Shown: positions 35,014 to 44,252, counted from the first letter of the stretch. The stretch is DNA of 64,000 nucleotides from Hyphomicrobiales bacterium (GCA_027489535.1 JAIXZO010000018.1:248001-312000), one strand, 5' to 3'. The notes: generated by a model not told the origin, from the sequence alone. Program-made: numbers and translations.

Positions 35014-36183
35014 ATGGCGGCGGTCAATCCTCTCGTGCGCGACACCGGCTCGCCCCCGATTCCCGAGGCACAGGCTTGGCTGCGGAATTATTCCGGCACG
35101 CGCGGGCCGGGCATCGACCTCTCGCAGGCCGTGCCCGGCTACCCCGCCCATCCCGAAATGCTGGAGCGCCTCGCCTCCGCTTCCGGCACGGCCGCGGCCG
35201 CCGCCTACGGCCCGATCCTCGGCGATCCGGCGTTGCGCGAGGCCTATGCGGCCCATCTGAGCGGCCTTTACGGCGCGACGGTGCGGCCGACGGAAACGGC
35301 GATCACGGCCGGCTGCAATCAGGCCTTCGTCTCGGTCATGATGGCAGTCGCCAAGGCCGGCGACGCGGTGCTGCTGCCCGCGCCATGGTATTTCAACCAC
35401 GCCATGACGTTGCAGATGCTGGGCATCGAGGCGCGTCCCTTGCCGTGCCCGCCCGAAGCGGGACTGCTGCCCGACCCGGCGGAGGCCGAAACGCTGATCG
35501 ACGGGCGAACGCGCGCCTTGGTGCTGGTCAGCCCGAACAATCCGACCGGGGCGATCTGCCCGCCCGCCCGCATCGCGGCCTTGGCCGAGATGTGCCGGCG
35601 CAAGGGGATCTGGCTCGTTCTCGACGAGACCTATCGCGACTTCATGCCCGACGACGCCCTGCCGCCGCACCGCCTGTTCGACGATCCCTCATGGGGCGAC
35701 ACTGCGGTAAGCCTTTACTCCTTCTCGAAAAGCTACTGCATCCCCGGCCATCGCACCGGCGCGATCACGGCCGGCGAGACGCTGATGGGCGAGATCGTCA
35801 AACTGCTCGACTGCATCCAGATTTGCGCTCCGCGCCCCGCGCAGATCGCCCTCGCTTGGGCCATCCCCGCGCTTGCGGCATGGCGCGCCGGCAACCGCGA
35901 CGTCATCGTGGAACGGGCGGAAGCCTTCCGCCGCGCCTTGGCGCGCACGCCGGAGTGGAAGCTCGAGTCGCTCGGCGCCTATTTCGCCTATGTCGCCCAC
36001 CCGTTTCCGGGACGACTGTCGGGCGAAATCGTCCAAAAACTCGCCTCGGAGCGCGGCGTGCTGGGCCTGCCCGGCCCCTATTTCGGCCCCGGCCAGAAAG
36101 GCCACCTCCGCCTCGCCTTCGCCAACGCCGACGAAGCCGCCTTGGCGATGCTGCCGGAGAGGCTGACGGGGTTTTCGATCTGA
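35014..36183 (+). CDS. Class I/II pyridoxal-phosphate aminotransferase
   Basis: A 389-residue fold-type I aminotransferase. The PLP lysine is K239 in SFSKSYCIPGHRTG; the motif VSPNNPTGAICPP and the DETYRDF Asp/Tyr pair for the cofactor ring are present. The substrate is unclear; an aromatic or branched-chain amino acid, or kynurenine-type chemistry, is possible. It follows hisG by 122 bases including a repeat, so it is probably a separate unit. The ATG at 35014 is preceded by GGGAG. Confidence 0.88.
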   Translation: MAAVNPLVRDTGSPPIPEAQAWLRNYSGTRGPGIDLSQAVPGYPAHPEMLERLASASGTAAAAAYGPILGDPALREAYAAHLSGLYGATVRPTETAITAGCNQAFVSVMMAVAKAGDAVLLPAPWYFNHAMTLQMLGIEARPLPCPPEAGLLPDPAEAETLIDGRTRALVLVSPNNPTGAICPPARIAALAEMCRRKGIWLVLDETYRDFMPDDALPPHRLFDDPSWGDTAVSLYSFSKSYCIPGHRTGAITAGETLMGEIVKLLDCIQICAPRPAQIALAWAIPALAAWRAGNRDVIVERAEAFRRALARTPEWKLESLGAYFAYVAHPFPGRLSGEIVQKLASERGVLGLPGPYFGPGQKGHLRLAFANADEAALAMLPERLTGFSI

Positions 36184-36231
36184 AACGAGATCGGACTGCG
36201 CTCCCACCGGTGTCATCCCGGCCTCCACCGG

Positions 36232-36322
36232 TGTCATCCCGGCCGAAGCGCCGGGACCCAGCCTTGTTCCACGATGCCCGCAAGCCTGGGTCCCGGGTCG
36301 ACTTCCGCCGCCCGGGATGACA
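36232..36322. repeat. Intergenic hairpin repeat, family B, copy 2
   Basis: TGTCATCCCGG and CCGGGATGACA ends, with an inner hairpin (GGGACCCAGCCTTG paired with CAAGCCTGGGTCCC). The core TTGTTCCACGATGCCCGCAAG is the reverse complement of the core of the copy at 31422. An extra left end (TGTCATCCCGG) occurs at 36211-36221. Confidence 0.88.
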
Positions 36323-36352
36323 CTTCAGGGTGGCCGAGCCCCAACATCAAAC

Positions 36353-36389
36353 CCTCATGGTGAGGAGGCGCGCCGCCCCGGGATGACAC
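36353..36389 (+). repeat. Truncated family A repeat joined to a family B end
   Basis: CCTCATGGTGAGGAGGCGC breaks off before its second half and runs directly into GCCCCGGGATGACA, the right end of family B. This looks like insertion of one element into another, or recombination between elements. Confidence 0.75.
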
Positions 36390-36393
36390 GTCT

Positions 36394-36519
36394 CCGTCAT
36401 TGCGAGCGGCAGCGAAGCAATCCAGCTGAGGTTCGCCGTGGGCCCGCCGCGTTCGTCGCTTCCGGCCCTATGCGCGCGCGCCCTGGATTGCCGCGTCGCT
36501 TTGTTCCTCGCAATGACGG
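36394..36519. repeat. Intergenic hairpin repeat, family C, copy 2
   Basis: A 126-base element with the same perfect inverted ends as the copy at 29200 (CCGTCATTGCGAG and CTCGCAATGACGG) and the inner words GAAGCAATCCAG and CTGGATTGCCGCGTCG. The middle differs between the two copies, so the ends are conserved more than the centre. Confidence 0.9.
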
Positions 36520-36548
36520 GCGAGGCGGTTTCGCCGCGATGCTCCTCC

Positions 36549-37391
36549 TCAGCTCCCCGGCAGAACCCGCACCGTCGGCCGGGGCGGCAGGGTGGTACGC
36601 GAGACCACGATCGAGGGGGAAACGTCCCTCACGATCACGTGCCTCGCTCCCATGCGGTCCAAGAAGCGCTCCAGCGTGCTGCGCCCGAAATAATGCATCG
36701 GGATGACGAGCGGCGCGCCGATGGATTCGATGACCTCGACCATACCTTCGAGATCCAGCGTCCAGCTGCCGTCGACGGGCACGAGCAGCACGTCGATCTT
36801 GCCCATGCGCAGCAATTGCTCGCGCGAAAGCGTGTGGTGGAGATGGCCGAGATGGGCCACGCAGAGGCCGCCGCTCTCGACGACGAAGATCGAATTGCCC
36901 GCGTAATCGGTGCCGCCGCCGTAGTCGCGGATGTTGGTGGGCACGTTGCGCACGCGCACGTCGCCGAGCGTGACATCGTGCTTGGCCTCGCCGCCCGCCG
37001 GCCCCCAGCCGCGCAGCAGATGCGCGATGCCGGGATCGGGGCGCGTGCTGTTGTGGGTGGAATGCGCCTTGTTCATCGTCGCGATCTCGGGCGTGATCGC
37101 CGGGCGCACATAGTCGTTGTAGTCGGTGGCGACCCGAATGCCGCCGGGGCTTTCGATCAGGAACGTGGCGTGCCCGACGAAGGTGATCGCCAGTTCTTCC
37201 GCGCCGGGCTTCGGCGTCGCGGCTGCGAGCATGATGCGCGGCGCAAGGCGGGACACCGGCGGGATGCAGCCCGGAACGGCATCTTCGGCGGCCGCCCACG
37301 GCATCGGGCCGACAAGGGCGAGCGCCGCCGCAAACAGTGCAGCGACAAGACGAAGGCTCGGCCGAAAGCAGGCGAAGGAGACGTCCGGCAT
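36549..37391 (-). CDS. Exported metallo-beta-lactamase-fold hydrolase
   Basis: A 280-residue protein of the UlaG-like MBL superfamily. It has an N-terminal signal/anchor (LRLVAALFAAALALVGPMPWAAA). The fold motifs are FVGHATFLIES, DYNDYV, AHLGHLHHTLS and IPMHYFG, so several metal-binding His/Asp residues are present, although the canonical HxHxDH is not. A periplasmic location is implied by the signal. The substrate is unknown. It is divergent from the small gene at 37535 and convergent with the aminotransferase. Confidence 0.85.
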   Translation of the reverse strand: MPDVSFACFRPSLRLVAALFAAALALVGPMPWAAAEDAVPGCIPPVSRLAPRIMLAAATPKPGAEELAITFVGHATFLIESPGGIRVATDYNDYVRPAITPEIATMNKAHSTHNSTRPDPGIAHLLRGWGPAGGEAKHDVTLGDVRVRNVPTNIRDYGGGTDYAGNSIFVVESGGLCVAHLGHLHHTLSREQLLRMGKIDVLLVPVDGSWTLDLEGMVEVIESIGAPLVIPMHYFGRSTLERFLDRMGARHVIVRDVSPSIVVSRTTLPPRPTVRVLPGS

Positions 37392-37534
37392 CGGGGGGCT
37401 CCGGTCTTCCTGTGGATCGCGGATTTATTTTTGCGCAAATCGGGGCGCTTGTCTCATGCCGTGCTTGTCGCAGAGGCCGCGACGGCACAGGTTGACGACC
37501 TCACGCGACGGAGTCGCGACGCAGGGGGGTGCGT

Positions 37535-37711
37535 ATGACCGAGACCGCGAAGCAGCCGATGATCGTGCTCAAGCAAAAATCGGGCGAAAGCGCCGACGCG
37601 TTTCGTGCGCGCGTCGCCGAGGCCGACCGTGCGGCAGCGGAGAAGGCCGTCATCTACGTCGTGCCGGCCGCCGACGCCTCGGTGAAGGCCTCCGCTCCGC
37701 CCCTGGGCTGA
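37535..37711 (+). CDS. Small protein of unknown function (58 residues)
   Basis: A short, Ala/Glu-rich protein: MTETAKQPMIVLKQKSG, then a predicted helix (ADAFRARVAEADRAAAEKA), a hydrophobic strand (VIYVVP) and an Ala/Pro tail. I do not recognise it. The ATG at 37535 has a strong G-run ribosome site (GGGGGG at 37524-37529) with a 5-base spacer; the GTG at 37529 would overlap that site. It lies 76 bases before the ABC protein gene and might be its leader or partner. Confidence 0.55.
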   Translation: MTETAKQPMIVLKQKSGESADAFRARVAEADRAAAEKAVIYVVPAADASVKASAPPLG

Positions 37712-37787
37712 CGTTCTCGCGGCGTGGGGTGTGCCCGCGCCGTTCCGCCGCTACAATGAGGCCGTCACTTCAAAGGCGGTCCGTCCC

Positions 37788-39878
37788 ATGCGTCGTTTCT
37801 CCATCGTCGTCTTCGTCGTCGCGGCGGCGCTCGCCGCCGCAGGGCTGGACGGGAACGACAAGACGCTTTTGGGCCTCGGCTTCGCCGGAGCGATCCTCGG
37901 CGCGACGACATGGCGATCGGAGGCGATTTCCCGCTTTCTGAAGATTTTCGCGGGCATCTTCGCGACGGAGTATGCTGTTTTCGGCCTCACGGCGCTCCTC
38001 GCCGCGCTCGGTTCCTGGCCCGCGGCGCTCGACGCCTACAAGCCGCCGCAGAGCCTCACGGCCACGGTCGCGGTCTTCGGAATCCTCATCTACGCGATCT
38101 CGTTCATCCCGGTGATTCGCCGGATCACCGGCATCGCCGACCGCTATTTCTCCCATTCCGGCCGCACGACCGTGCATCTCTGGCCGATGGCCCCGTTCGA
38201 GACGAGCGAGCGCAAGCTGGCGACGTGGATGATCGTGTTTCTGATCGTCGTGAATCAGGCGCAGGTCGGCATCAGCGTGCGCCTGTCCTTCTTCAACCGC
38301 GATTGGTTCAATGCGCTGCAGAACAAGGATGCGGACTCGTTCTGGATGCTGCTGTTCACGGTGTTCCTGTTCTGGGCGACGATCTACATCGCCAGCGCCA
38401 TCATCGAATATCTCGTGCAGTCGACGCTGATGATCCGCTGGCGGCGGTGGCTGACGGAGCATTACGTCGGCGAATGGCTGGGCGACGGCGCGCATTACAA
38501 GATGGCGTTGGCCGGCGGCGAGGCCGACAACCCCGACCAGCGCATCGCCGAGGACGTGAACCTCTTCATCACCAAGACCTACAGCTTCTCCATCGCGCTC
38601 TTGGCGCAGATCAGCTCGTTGGTCTCGTTCTCGATCATACTGTGGACGATTTCCGCAGCCTTCACGATCCCGGGAACCGACATCGCCATTCCGGGCCTGC
38701 TGTTCTGGACGGCGCTGGTCTATGCCGCCTTCGGCACGCTGGTCACCCATCTCATCGGCCGCAGGCTCGTGCGCCTCAACTTCGAGCAGCAACGTTACGA
38801 GGCGGATTTCCGCTTCTCGCTGGCGCGGCTGCGCGAATATGCGGAGCAGATCGCGCTCCTCGGCGGCGAGCCCACGGAGAGGCGCCTGCTGATGGGCCGC
38901 TTCGGATCGGTGATCCGCAACTTCTTCTCCATCGTCGCCGTGCGTAAACGCATGATGATCTTCACCGCCAGCTACAACCAGTTGAGCCCGCTCATCCCCT
39001 ATGTCGTCGCCGCCCCGTTTTATTTCGCCGGCAAGGTGCAGCTGGGCACCCTGACGCAGACGGCGGGCGCGTTCGGCCGTGTCGAAGGCGCGCTGACCTT
39101 CTTCGTCGACGCCTATGTCTCGCTGGCGGATTACGCCGCAGTCCTGCAACGCCTCGTCACCTTCGACGGCGGCATCGGCCGGGCGCGGGCGCTCGGACGC
39201 GTCGCGCCGCGCATCGAATTGGAGCGCGCCCCCGAGAAGGACCTCGTCATCGCCGATCTGCGGCTGCATCTGCCCGACGGCCGCGGTCTGGTGCGCGCGG
39301 ACATGAGCTTGCGCGCGGGCGAACCCGTTCTGATCACCGGGCCGTCGGGTTCCGGCAAGTCGACCCTGCTGCGCGCCGTTTCCGGCATCTGGCCATATGG
39401 AACGGGGCGGATCACCGCTCCCGAGGGCGCGAGCGTGCTGCTGCTGCCGCAGCGGCCCTACATTCCTTCGGGCACGCTGCGCGGTGCGGTCTCCTATCCC
39501 GAGCCCGCGCGCGCCTTCGAGGACGCGGCCGTCATCGACGCCCTGCAGGTCGTCGGCCTCGGCGCGCTGGTCGAGCGCCTCGACGACGAGGACAACTGGG
39601 CGCAACGCCTGTCGGGCGGCGAGCAGCAACGGCTCGCATTGGCCCGCGCGCTGCTGTCGCGGCCGGATTGGCTGTTCCTCGACGAGGCGACGTCGGCCTT
39701 GGACGAGCCGAGCGAGCGCCGCCTTTACGAACTCGTGGCGTCACGCCTGCCGAACACGACCGTCGTGTCGATCGGCCATCGCTCGACGCTGGTGCGCTTC
39801 CATGCGCGCTTCGTGGAGATGCAGGCGGAGGCGGACGGACTGCATCGGCCCAACGACCTGCCGCGCGCCGCCGAATAA
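37788..39878 (+). CDS. ABC transporter, fused permease-ATPase (YddA/SbmA-BacA-like)
   Basis: A 696-residue protein. After about three N-terminal hydrophobic segments comes the ABC_membrane_2 domain shared with SbmA/BacA and peroxisomal ABCD transporters (SVRLSFFNRDWFNALQNKDADSFW, then EDVNLFITKTYSF). The ATPase domain has Walker A GPSGSGKSTLLRAVSG, the signature LSGGEQQRLALARAL and Walker B WLFLDEATSAL. Relatives import peptides such as bacteriocins or move very-long-chain lipids; no substrate can be assigned. The first ATG fitting the family is at 37788; an upstream one at 37731 would add 19 residues without homology. Confidence 0.9.
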   Translation: MRRFSIVVFVVAAALAAAGLDGNDKTLLGLGFAGAILGATTWRSEAISRFLKIFAGIFATEYAVFGLTALLAALGSWPAALDAYKPPQSLTATVAVFGILIYAISFIPVIRRITGIADRYFSHSGRTTVHLWPMAPFETSERKLATWMIVFLIVVNQAQVGISVRLSFFNRDWFNALQNKDADSFWMLLFTVFLFWATIYIASAIIEYLVQSTLMIRWRRWLTEHYVGEWLGDGAHYKMALAGGEADNPDQRIAEDVNLFITKTYSFSIALLAQISSLVSFSIILWTISAAFTIPGTDIAIPGLLFWTALVYAAFGTLVTHLIGRRLVRLNFEQQRYEADFRFSLARLREYAEQIALLGGEPTERRLLMGRFGSVIRNFFSIVAVRKRMMIFTASYNQLSPLIPYVVAAPFYFAGKVQLGTLTQTAGAFGRVEGALTFFVDAYVSLADYAAVLQRLVTFDGGIGRARALGRVAPRIELERAPEKDLVIADLRLHLPDGRGLVRADMSLRAGEPVLITGPSGSGKSTLLRAVSGIWPYGTGRITAPEGASVLLLPQRPYIPSGTLRGAVSYPEPARAFEDAAVIDALQVVGLGALVERLDDEDNWAQRLSGGEQQRLALARALLSRPDWLFLDEATSALDEPSERRLYELVASRLPNTTVVSIGHRSTLVRFHARFVEMQAEADGLHRPNDLPRAAE

Positions 39879-39895
39879 GGCGGCTCGCCGCCGGA

Positions 39896-40315
39896 TCAGA
39901 ACGTGCGTTCGAACCGAAGCTTGCCCGACGGGCCGGTGAGGATCAGCGCACCGTCCTTCACGTCCCATTCCGAGGACGTACGCAGCGCGACGAGGAACGC
40001 CTGCTCGCGCTGCATGATTTGCGGCGCGCACGCCTTCTTGGTCAGCGCGACCGGTCCAACTGCGAAGCGCTGCTGATTCAGCGGATAGGACGTGGCCGAA
40101 AACGTGTTGCAGCCGCCGAAGCCGCGGGCGCGCATCTGCGAGTCGATGTTCAGCGCCGGGCGATCGGGGCCGTCGAAACGCTGATCGTTGAGGCTCACCG
40201 CCAACCACTGCGCCCCGAACGGGAACGGCAGGCGCGGCTTCGGCATCTCCTGCGCCGCGACGGGTACGGCGAGAGCCAGAGCCGCCAAAGCGGAGAGAAC
40301 GAAACGAGACGCCAT
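39896..40315 (-). CDS. Secreted META-domain protein
   Basis: A 139-residue protein with a signal peptide (SRFVLSALAALALAVPVAAQ, cleavage after AQ). The mature part is a META domain, like the heat-shock protein HslJ, with the signature GFGGCNTFSATSY and the C-terminal GKLRFERTF. Role in other bacteria: envelope stress or antibiotic tolerance, not well defined. It converges on the ABC gene with a 17-base gap. Confidence 0.87.
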   Translation of the reverse strand: MASRFVLSALAALALAVPVAAQEMPKPRLPFPFGAQWLAVSLNDQRFDGPDRPALNIDSQMRARGFGGCNTFSATSYPLNQQRFAVGPVALTKKACAPQIMQREQAFLVALRTSSEWDVKDGALILTGPSGKLRFERTF

Positions 40316-40647
40316 GGTCGGACCTTTCGCGAATTGTGCGGAGCATAGTTTCGGCGGCGGCGCACCGCAATCGGCGACTTTCCCGCGGTGATCCGGTTTC
40401 GCAAGCGCGCCGTAGACCTTACGACGCGTCCGAGCGTCCTCCCCCCAAGACGGAACGACCGTGCCCGGTCGACCCGCTCGTCGAGGCCGCCCTCCCCCGG
40501 GGCGGCCTCTTTTTTTGCTCCGCCCGCGTCCGTTCACTCCGGCCATGACGCGGGCGCAGAGCCCGCCGCTATGCGTGCGGACGATCCTCGCCTATCTTCC
40601 GACCGCCGGTCGGGAGCCGGTACCGGTCATCAGGATAAGAAACACGC
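40316..40647 (+). ncRNA. Possible small RNA ahead of a strong terminator
   Basis: This 332-base stretch has no convincing gene. It contains a strong plus-strand terminator (40483-40516), although the nearest plus-strand gene ends 600 bases upstream with an opposing gene in between. Something must therefore be transcribed from within about 40320-40480. The segment at 40437-40450 includes CGTCCTCCCCCCAAG, a C-run like the anti-Shine-Dalgarno motifs of alphaproteobacterial small RNAs. The start cannot be placed and no promoter was recognised. Confidence 0.35.
40483..40516 (+). terminator. Rho-independent terminator
   Basis: A perfect 9-base stem (GAGGCCGCC paired with GGCGGCCTC) with a CTCCCCCGG loop and a run of seven T's. 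It is the clearest intrinsic terminator in the window and is oriented for plus-strand transcripts. Confidence 0.85.
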
Positions 40648-41760
40648 ATGAGTCCCCTGCTTTTCACGCCGCTGTCGATCGGCCCCGTCGAGGTTCCGAA
40701 CCGCATCGCCATCGCGCCGATGTGCCAGTATTCCGCGCATGACGGCTGCGCCGAAGATTGGCATCTCCAACACTGGATGAACCTCGCGATGTCCGGCGCG
40801 GGCCTCGTGACCATCGAGGCGACGGCCGTCGAGCGCCGCGCCCGCATCACGCACGGCTGCGTGGGCCTCTATGACGACGCCACCGAGCGCGCCATGAAGC
40901 GCGGATTGGACGCGGCCCGCGCAGTCGCCCTGCCGGGCACCAAATTCGCGATCCAGCTCAGCCATGCCGGCCGCAAGTCGTCTTCCCGCCGTCCTTGGGA
41001 AAACGGCCGCGCGCTGGAAGCGCATGAGGACGCCTGGCAGACGGTTTCGGCCTCCGCCATCCCCTTCTCCGACGGCTGGCATACGCCCGAAGCCCTCGAC
41101 GAAGCCGGCATCGAGCGCATCCTCGCGGCCTATGCGGAAACGGCCAAGCGCGCCGAGCGTCTCGGCATCGAGGTCATCGAGCTGCACATGACGCACGGCT
41201 ATCTCGTGCATCAGTTCCTCTCGCCGATCTCCAACACCCGCACGGACAAATGGGGCGGCTCCTACGAGAACCGCGCCCGCTTCGGCATGGAAGTCGCCAA
41301 GGCCGTGAAGGCCGCCGTCGGCCCGCACACCGCCGTCGGCGCGCGCATCACGGGCTCGGATTGGGTCGAAGGCGGCCTCACCATCGACGACGCCGTCCGC
41401 TATGCCTCCGACCTGAAGGCCCTCGGCCTCCATTTCGCCTGCGTCAGCTCCGGCGGTCTCGATCCCAAGGCGCGGATTAATGTCGGCCCGGGCTACCAGG
41501 TGCCGTTCGCGTCCGAAGTGAAGCGTCGCTCGGGCATCGTCACCCGCGCCGTCGGCTTGATCGTCACGGGAAAGCAGGCCGAAGAGATCCTTCAGGCCGG
41601 CGATGCCGACCAGATCGCGCTCGGTCGCGCCATCCTCGACAACCCGCGCTGGGGCTGGCACGCGGCCGACGAACTCGGCCTCGACTTCCCGCGCCCGCCG
41701 CAATATGACCGCGCCCGCCCCAAGGTGTGGCCCGGCGCGGCCCTCGCCCGCGAGGCGTAA
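40648..41760 (+). CDS. NADH:flavin oxidoreductase, Old Yellow Enzyme (YqjM-like)
   Basis: A 370-residue FMN-dependent ene-reductase of the thermophilic-like (class III) OYE group. C26 and Y28 in APMCQYSA tune the flavin as in YqjM. The substrate-binding histidines are in ELHMTHGYLVHQFLSP, and SNTRTDKWGGSYENRARF is the family signature. It would reduce activated C=C bonds of enones or take part in stress detoxification. The ATG at 40648 has an AGGATAAG ribosome site. Confidence 0.93.
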   Translation: MSPLLFTPLSIGPVEVPNRIAIAPMCQYSAHDGCAEDWHLQHWMNLAMSGAGLVTIEATAVERRARITHGCVGLYDDATERAMKRGLDAARAVALPGTKFAIQLSHAGRKSSSRRPWENGRALEAHEDAWQTVSASAIPFSDGWHTPEALDEAGIERILAAYAETAKRAERLGIEVIELHMTHGYLVHQFLSPISNTRTDKWGGSYENRARFGMEVAKAVKAAVGPHTAVGARITGSDWVEGGLTIDDAVRYASDLKALGLHFACVSSGGLDPKARINVGPGYQVPFASEVKRRSGIVTRAVGLIVTGKQAEEILQAGDADQIALGRAILDNPRWGWHAADELGLDFPRPPQYDRARPKVWPGAALAREA

Positions 41761-41768
41761 GCAGCAAC

Positions 41769-41801
41769 GTCCCTTCTCCCTCTCGGGAGGAGGGACCTTT
41801 T
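41769..41801 (+). terminator. Stem-loop terminator after the OYE gene
   Basis: GTCCCTTCTCCC pairs with GGGAGGAGGGAC (one wobble pair) around a TCTC loop, followed by CTTTT. It lies between the OYE gene and the next plus-strand gene, so the latter probably has its own promoter or relies on readthrough. Confidence 0.75.
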
Positions 41802-41817
41802 CGGAGCCCGTATCGGC

Positions 41818-42918
41818 ATGGCCGACGTCGACGCGATCGTCATCGGAGCCGGCGTGATCGGCATCGCCGTCGCACGCGCGCTCGCGCAAGGCGGGCGCTC
41901 CGTCATCGTCCTCGAAGCCGCCGAGGGCATCGGCACCGAGACGTCCTCGCGCAACAGCGAGGTCATCCATGCCGGCCTCTATTACCCGTCCGGCAGCCTC
42001 AAGGCGAAGCTCTGCGTCGAGGGCCGCAAGGCGCTTTACGCCTTTTGCGATTCCCACGGCGTGCCCTACCGCCGCTCCGGCAAGCTCATCGTCGCGACCG
42101 ACGAGGCCGAGCTCGCAAGCATCGAGGCCATCCGCAAGAAGGGCGAGGTCAACGGCTGCGACGATCTGGTGATGATCTCCGCCGAGCAGGCCATGGGCAT
42201 GGAGCCCGCCTTGTCCTGCATCGGCGCTCTCTTGTCGCCCTCCACCGGCATCCTCGACAGTCACGCCTACATGCTCGCGCTTCAGGGCGATGCCGAGGAC
42301 GCCGGCGCTGTCTTCGCCTTTCACACCCCGTTCCTGCGCGCCGACGCGACCGGCAACGAGATCACGGTCGAAACCGGCGGCGCGGAGCCGATGCGCCTCA
42401 CCTGCACGGTGCTCGTCAATTGCGCGGGCCTGCACGCCTCGAAGGTCGCGTCCGCCGTCGAAGGGTTGGACGCGGCGCACGTGCCCGTCACCAATTATGC
42501 CAAGGGCAATTACTTCGTGCTTTCGGGCCGCGCGCCGTTCTCGCGGCTCATCTATCCCGCCCCCCACGCCCACGGCCTCGGCGTGCATCTCACGCTCGAT
42601 CTCGGCGGCCAAGCCCGCTTCGGCCCCGACGTGGAATGGGTGGAAAGCCTCGACTACGCGGTCGATCCTGCACGCTCCGAAGGCTTCGACGAAGCCATCC
42701 GCCGCTATTGGCCGGGTCTTCCCGACAACGCTCTCAGCCCCGGCTATTCCGGCATCCGCCCCAAGATCTGCGGCCCCAACGACCCCGCCCCCGACTTCCG
42801 CATCGACGGCCCGGACGTCCACGGCATCCCCGGCCTCGTCAACCTCTACGGCATAGAAAGCCCCGGCCTCACCGCCTCGCTCGCAGTCGCGAGGGAGACG
42901 GTGGAGCGCTTGGGATAG
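41818..42918 (+). CDS. FAD-dependent oxidoreductase, L-2-hydroxyglutarate oxidase-like
   Basis: A 366-residue DAO-fold flavoprotein. The Rossmann FAD motif is [40 protein letters not shown] is characteristic of the L-2-hydroxyglutarate dehydrogenase/LhgO branch, as is the C-terminal [15 protein letters not shown]. It probably oxidises L-2-hydroxyglutarate or a close 2-hydroxyacid, with electrons going to the respiratory chain. The ATG is 16 bases after the terminator hairpin. Confidence 0.88.
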   Translation: MADVDAIVIGAGVIGIAVARALAQGGRSVIVLEAAEGIGTETSSRNSEVIHAGLYYPSGSLKAKLCVEGRKALYAFCDSHGVPYRRSGKLIVATDEAELASIEAIRKKGEVNGCDDLVMISAEQAMGMEPALSCIGALLSPSTGILDSHAYMLALQGDAEDAGAVFAFHTPFLRADATGNEITVETGGAEPMRLTCTVLVNCAGLHASKVASAVEGLDAAHVPVTNYAKGNYFVLSGRAPFSRLIYPAPHAHGLGVHLTLDLGGQARFGPDVEWVESLDYAVDPARSEGFDEAIRRYWPGLPDNALSPGYSGIRPKICGPNDPAPDFRIDGPDVHGIPGLVNLYGIESPGLTASLAVARETVERLG

Positions 42919-42943
42919 GTCGTCAGTCAAGAAATCCCGAAAG

Positions 42944-42992
42944 CCTCATGGTGAGGAGGCCCGAAGGGCCGTCTCGAACCACGAGGTTTTCG
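42944..42992 (+). repeat. Intergenic hairpin repeat, family A, copy 4
   Basis: CCTCATGGTGAGGAG, inner palindrome GGCCCGAAGGGCC and GTCTCGAACCACGAGGTTTTCG. The extended GAGGTTTTCG end is shared with the copy at 63493. It lies between two convergent genes. Confidence 0.85.
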
Positions 42993-43000
42993 ATTCTCGA

Positions 43001-43534
43001 TTACGCCCGCAACGGCGCCATGAAGCGGCCGGCACCCACGAACCGCCCGAGCACCGCCCCCGTCGTCAGCAGCGCCGCCGTCGAAACCATGAAGCCTGAA
43101 ACATAGGCAGCCGTCGCCGCACCCGCAGGCATTTCCGCGCCGTGCGCTAAACCGTGGAACGCGGCGAAGAGCCCGCAGGCCGCCGCCCCGAGCGCGGCCG
43201 GCACCCTCGCGCCGAACAGGGCCGCGGCGAGCAACGCGACGACGGACGCCGCGATCCCCGCTTCCGCAAACGGCACGACGAAGCCCGCCGCCGCGACCGC
43301 GAAGCCGCCGAGCATGGCCGTCAAGAACACCGCGGGCCACAGGATCCGCGCTTGTCCGCCCGCCGAGCCCGCCCACAGCCCCGCTGCAAGCATCGCCGCG
43401 ACATGGTCGGCCCCGCCGAGAGGATGCATCGCGCCCGCAATGAAGCCGTGCGCCGCAAGCCCGCCGGGATGGGCGAGAGCGGGCGTAGCAGTCGCCACGA
43501 GAACGAGGGCGAGAAGGGCGCGGGAGCGGGTCAT
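43001..43534 (-). CDS. ureJ: HupE/UreJ nickel permease-like membrane protein
   Basis: A 177-residue inner-membrane protein with an N-terminal signal-like segment and about six membrane helices. The family motifs are HPLGGADHVAAMLAAGLWA near residue 35 and FHGLAHGAEMP near residue 110, with His/Asp residues thought to bind nickel. It is the last gene of the urease cluster, 62 bases after ureG, and presumably imports Ni for urease. Confidence 0.92.
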   Translation of the reverse strand: MTRSRALLALVLVATATPALAHPGGLAAHGFIAGAMHPLGGADHVAAMLAAGLWAGSAGGQARILWPAVFLTAMLGGFAVAAAGFVVPFAEAGIAASVVALLAAALFGARVPAALGAAACGLFAAFHGLAHGAEMPAGAATAAYVSGFMVSTAALLTTGAVLGRFVGAGRFMAPLRA

Positions 43535-43596
43535 CGGAAACTCCGGAAAGCGAAAAGGTCGCGGACGGTCAAGCAAGATGCGGGCCGAAGCCGCGC

Positions 43597-44232
<636 letters not shown>

Positions 44233-44252
44233 CGGAAGTCCTTTCGGGAAAA

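Larger units (their letters stand above)
36184..36548. other. Intergenic region filled with three repeat families
   Basis: The 365-base gap between two convergent genes holds no open frame of note. It is a patchwork: two family B left ends (36211, 36232), a family B element, a cut family A copy fused to a family B right end, and a complete family C element. The two converging transcripts probably end here. Confidence 0.8.
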
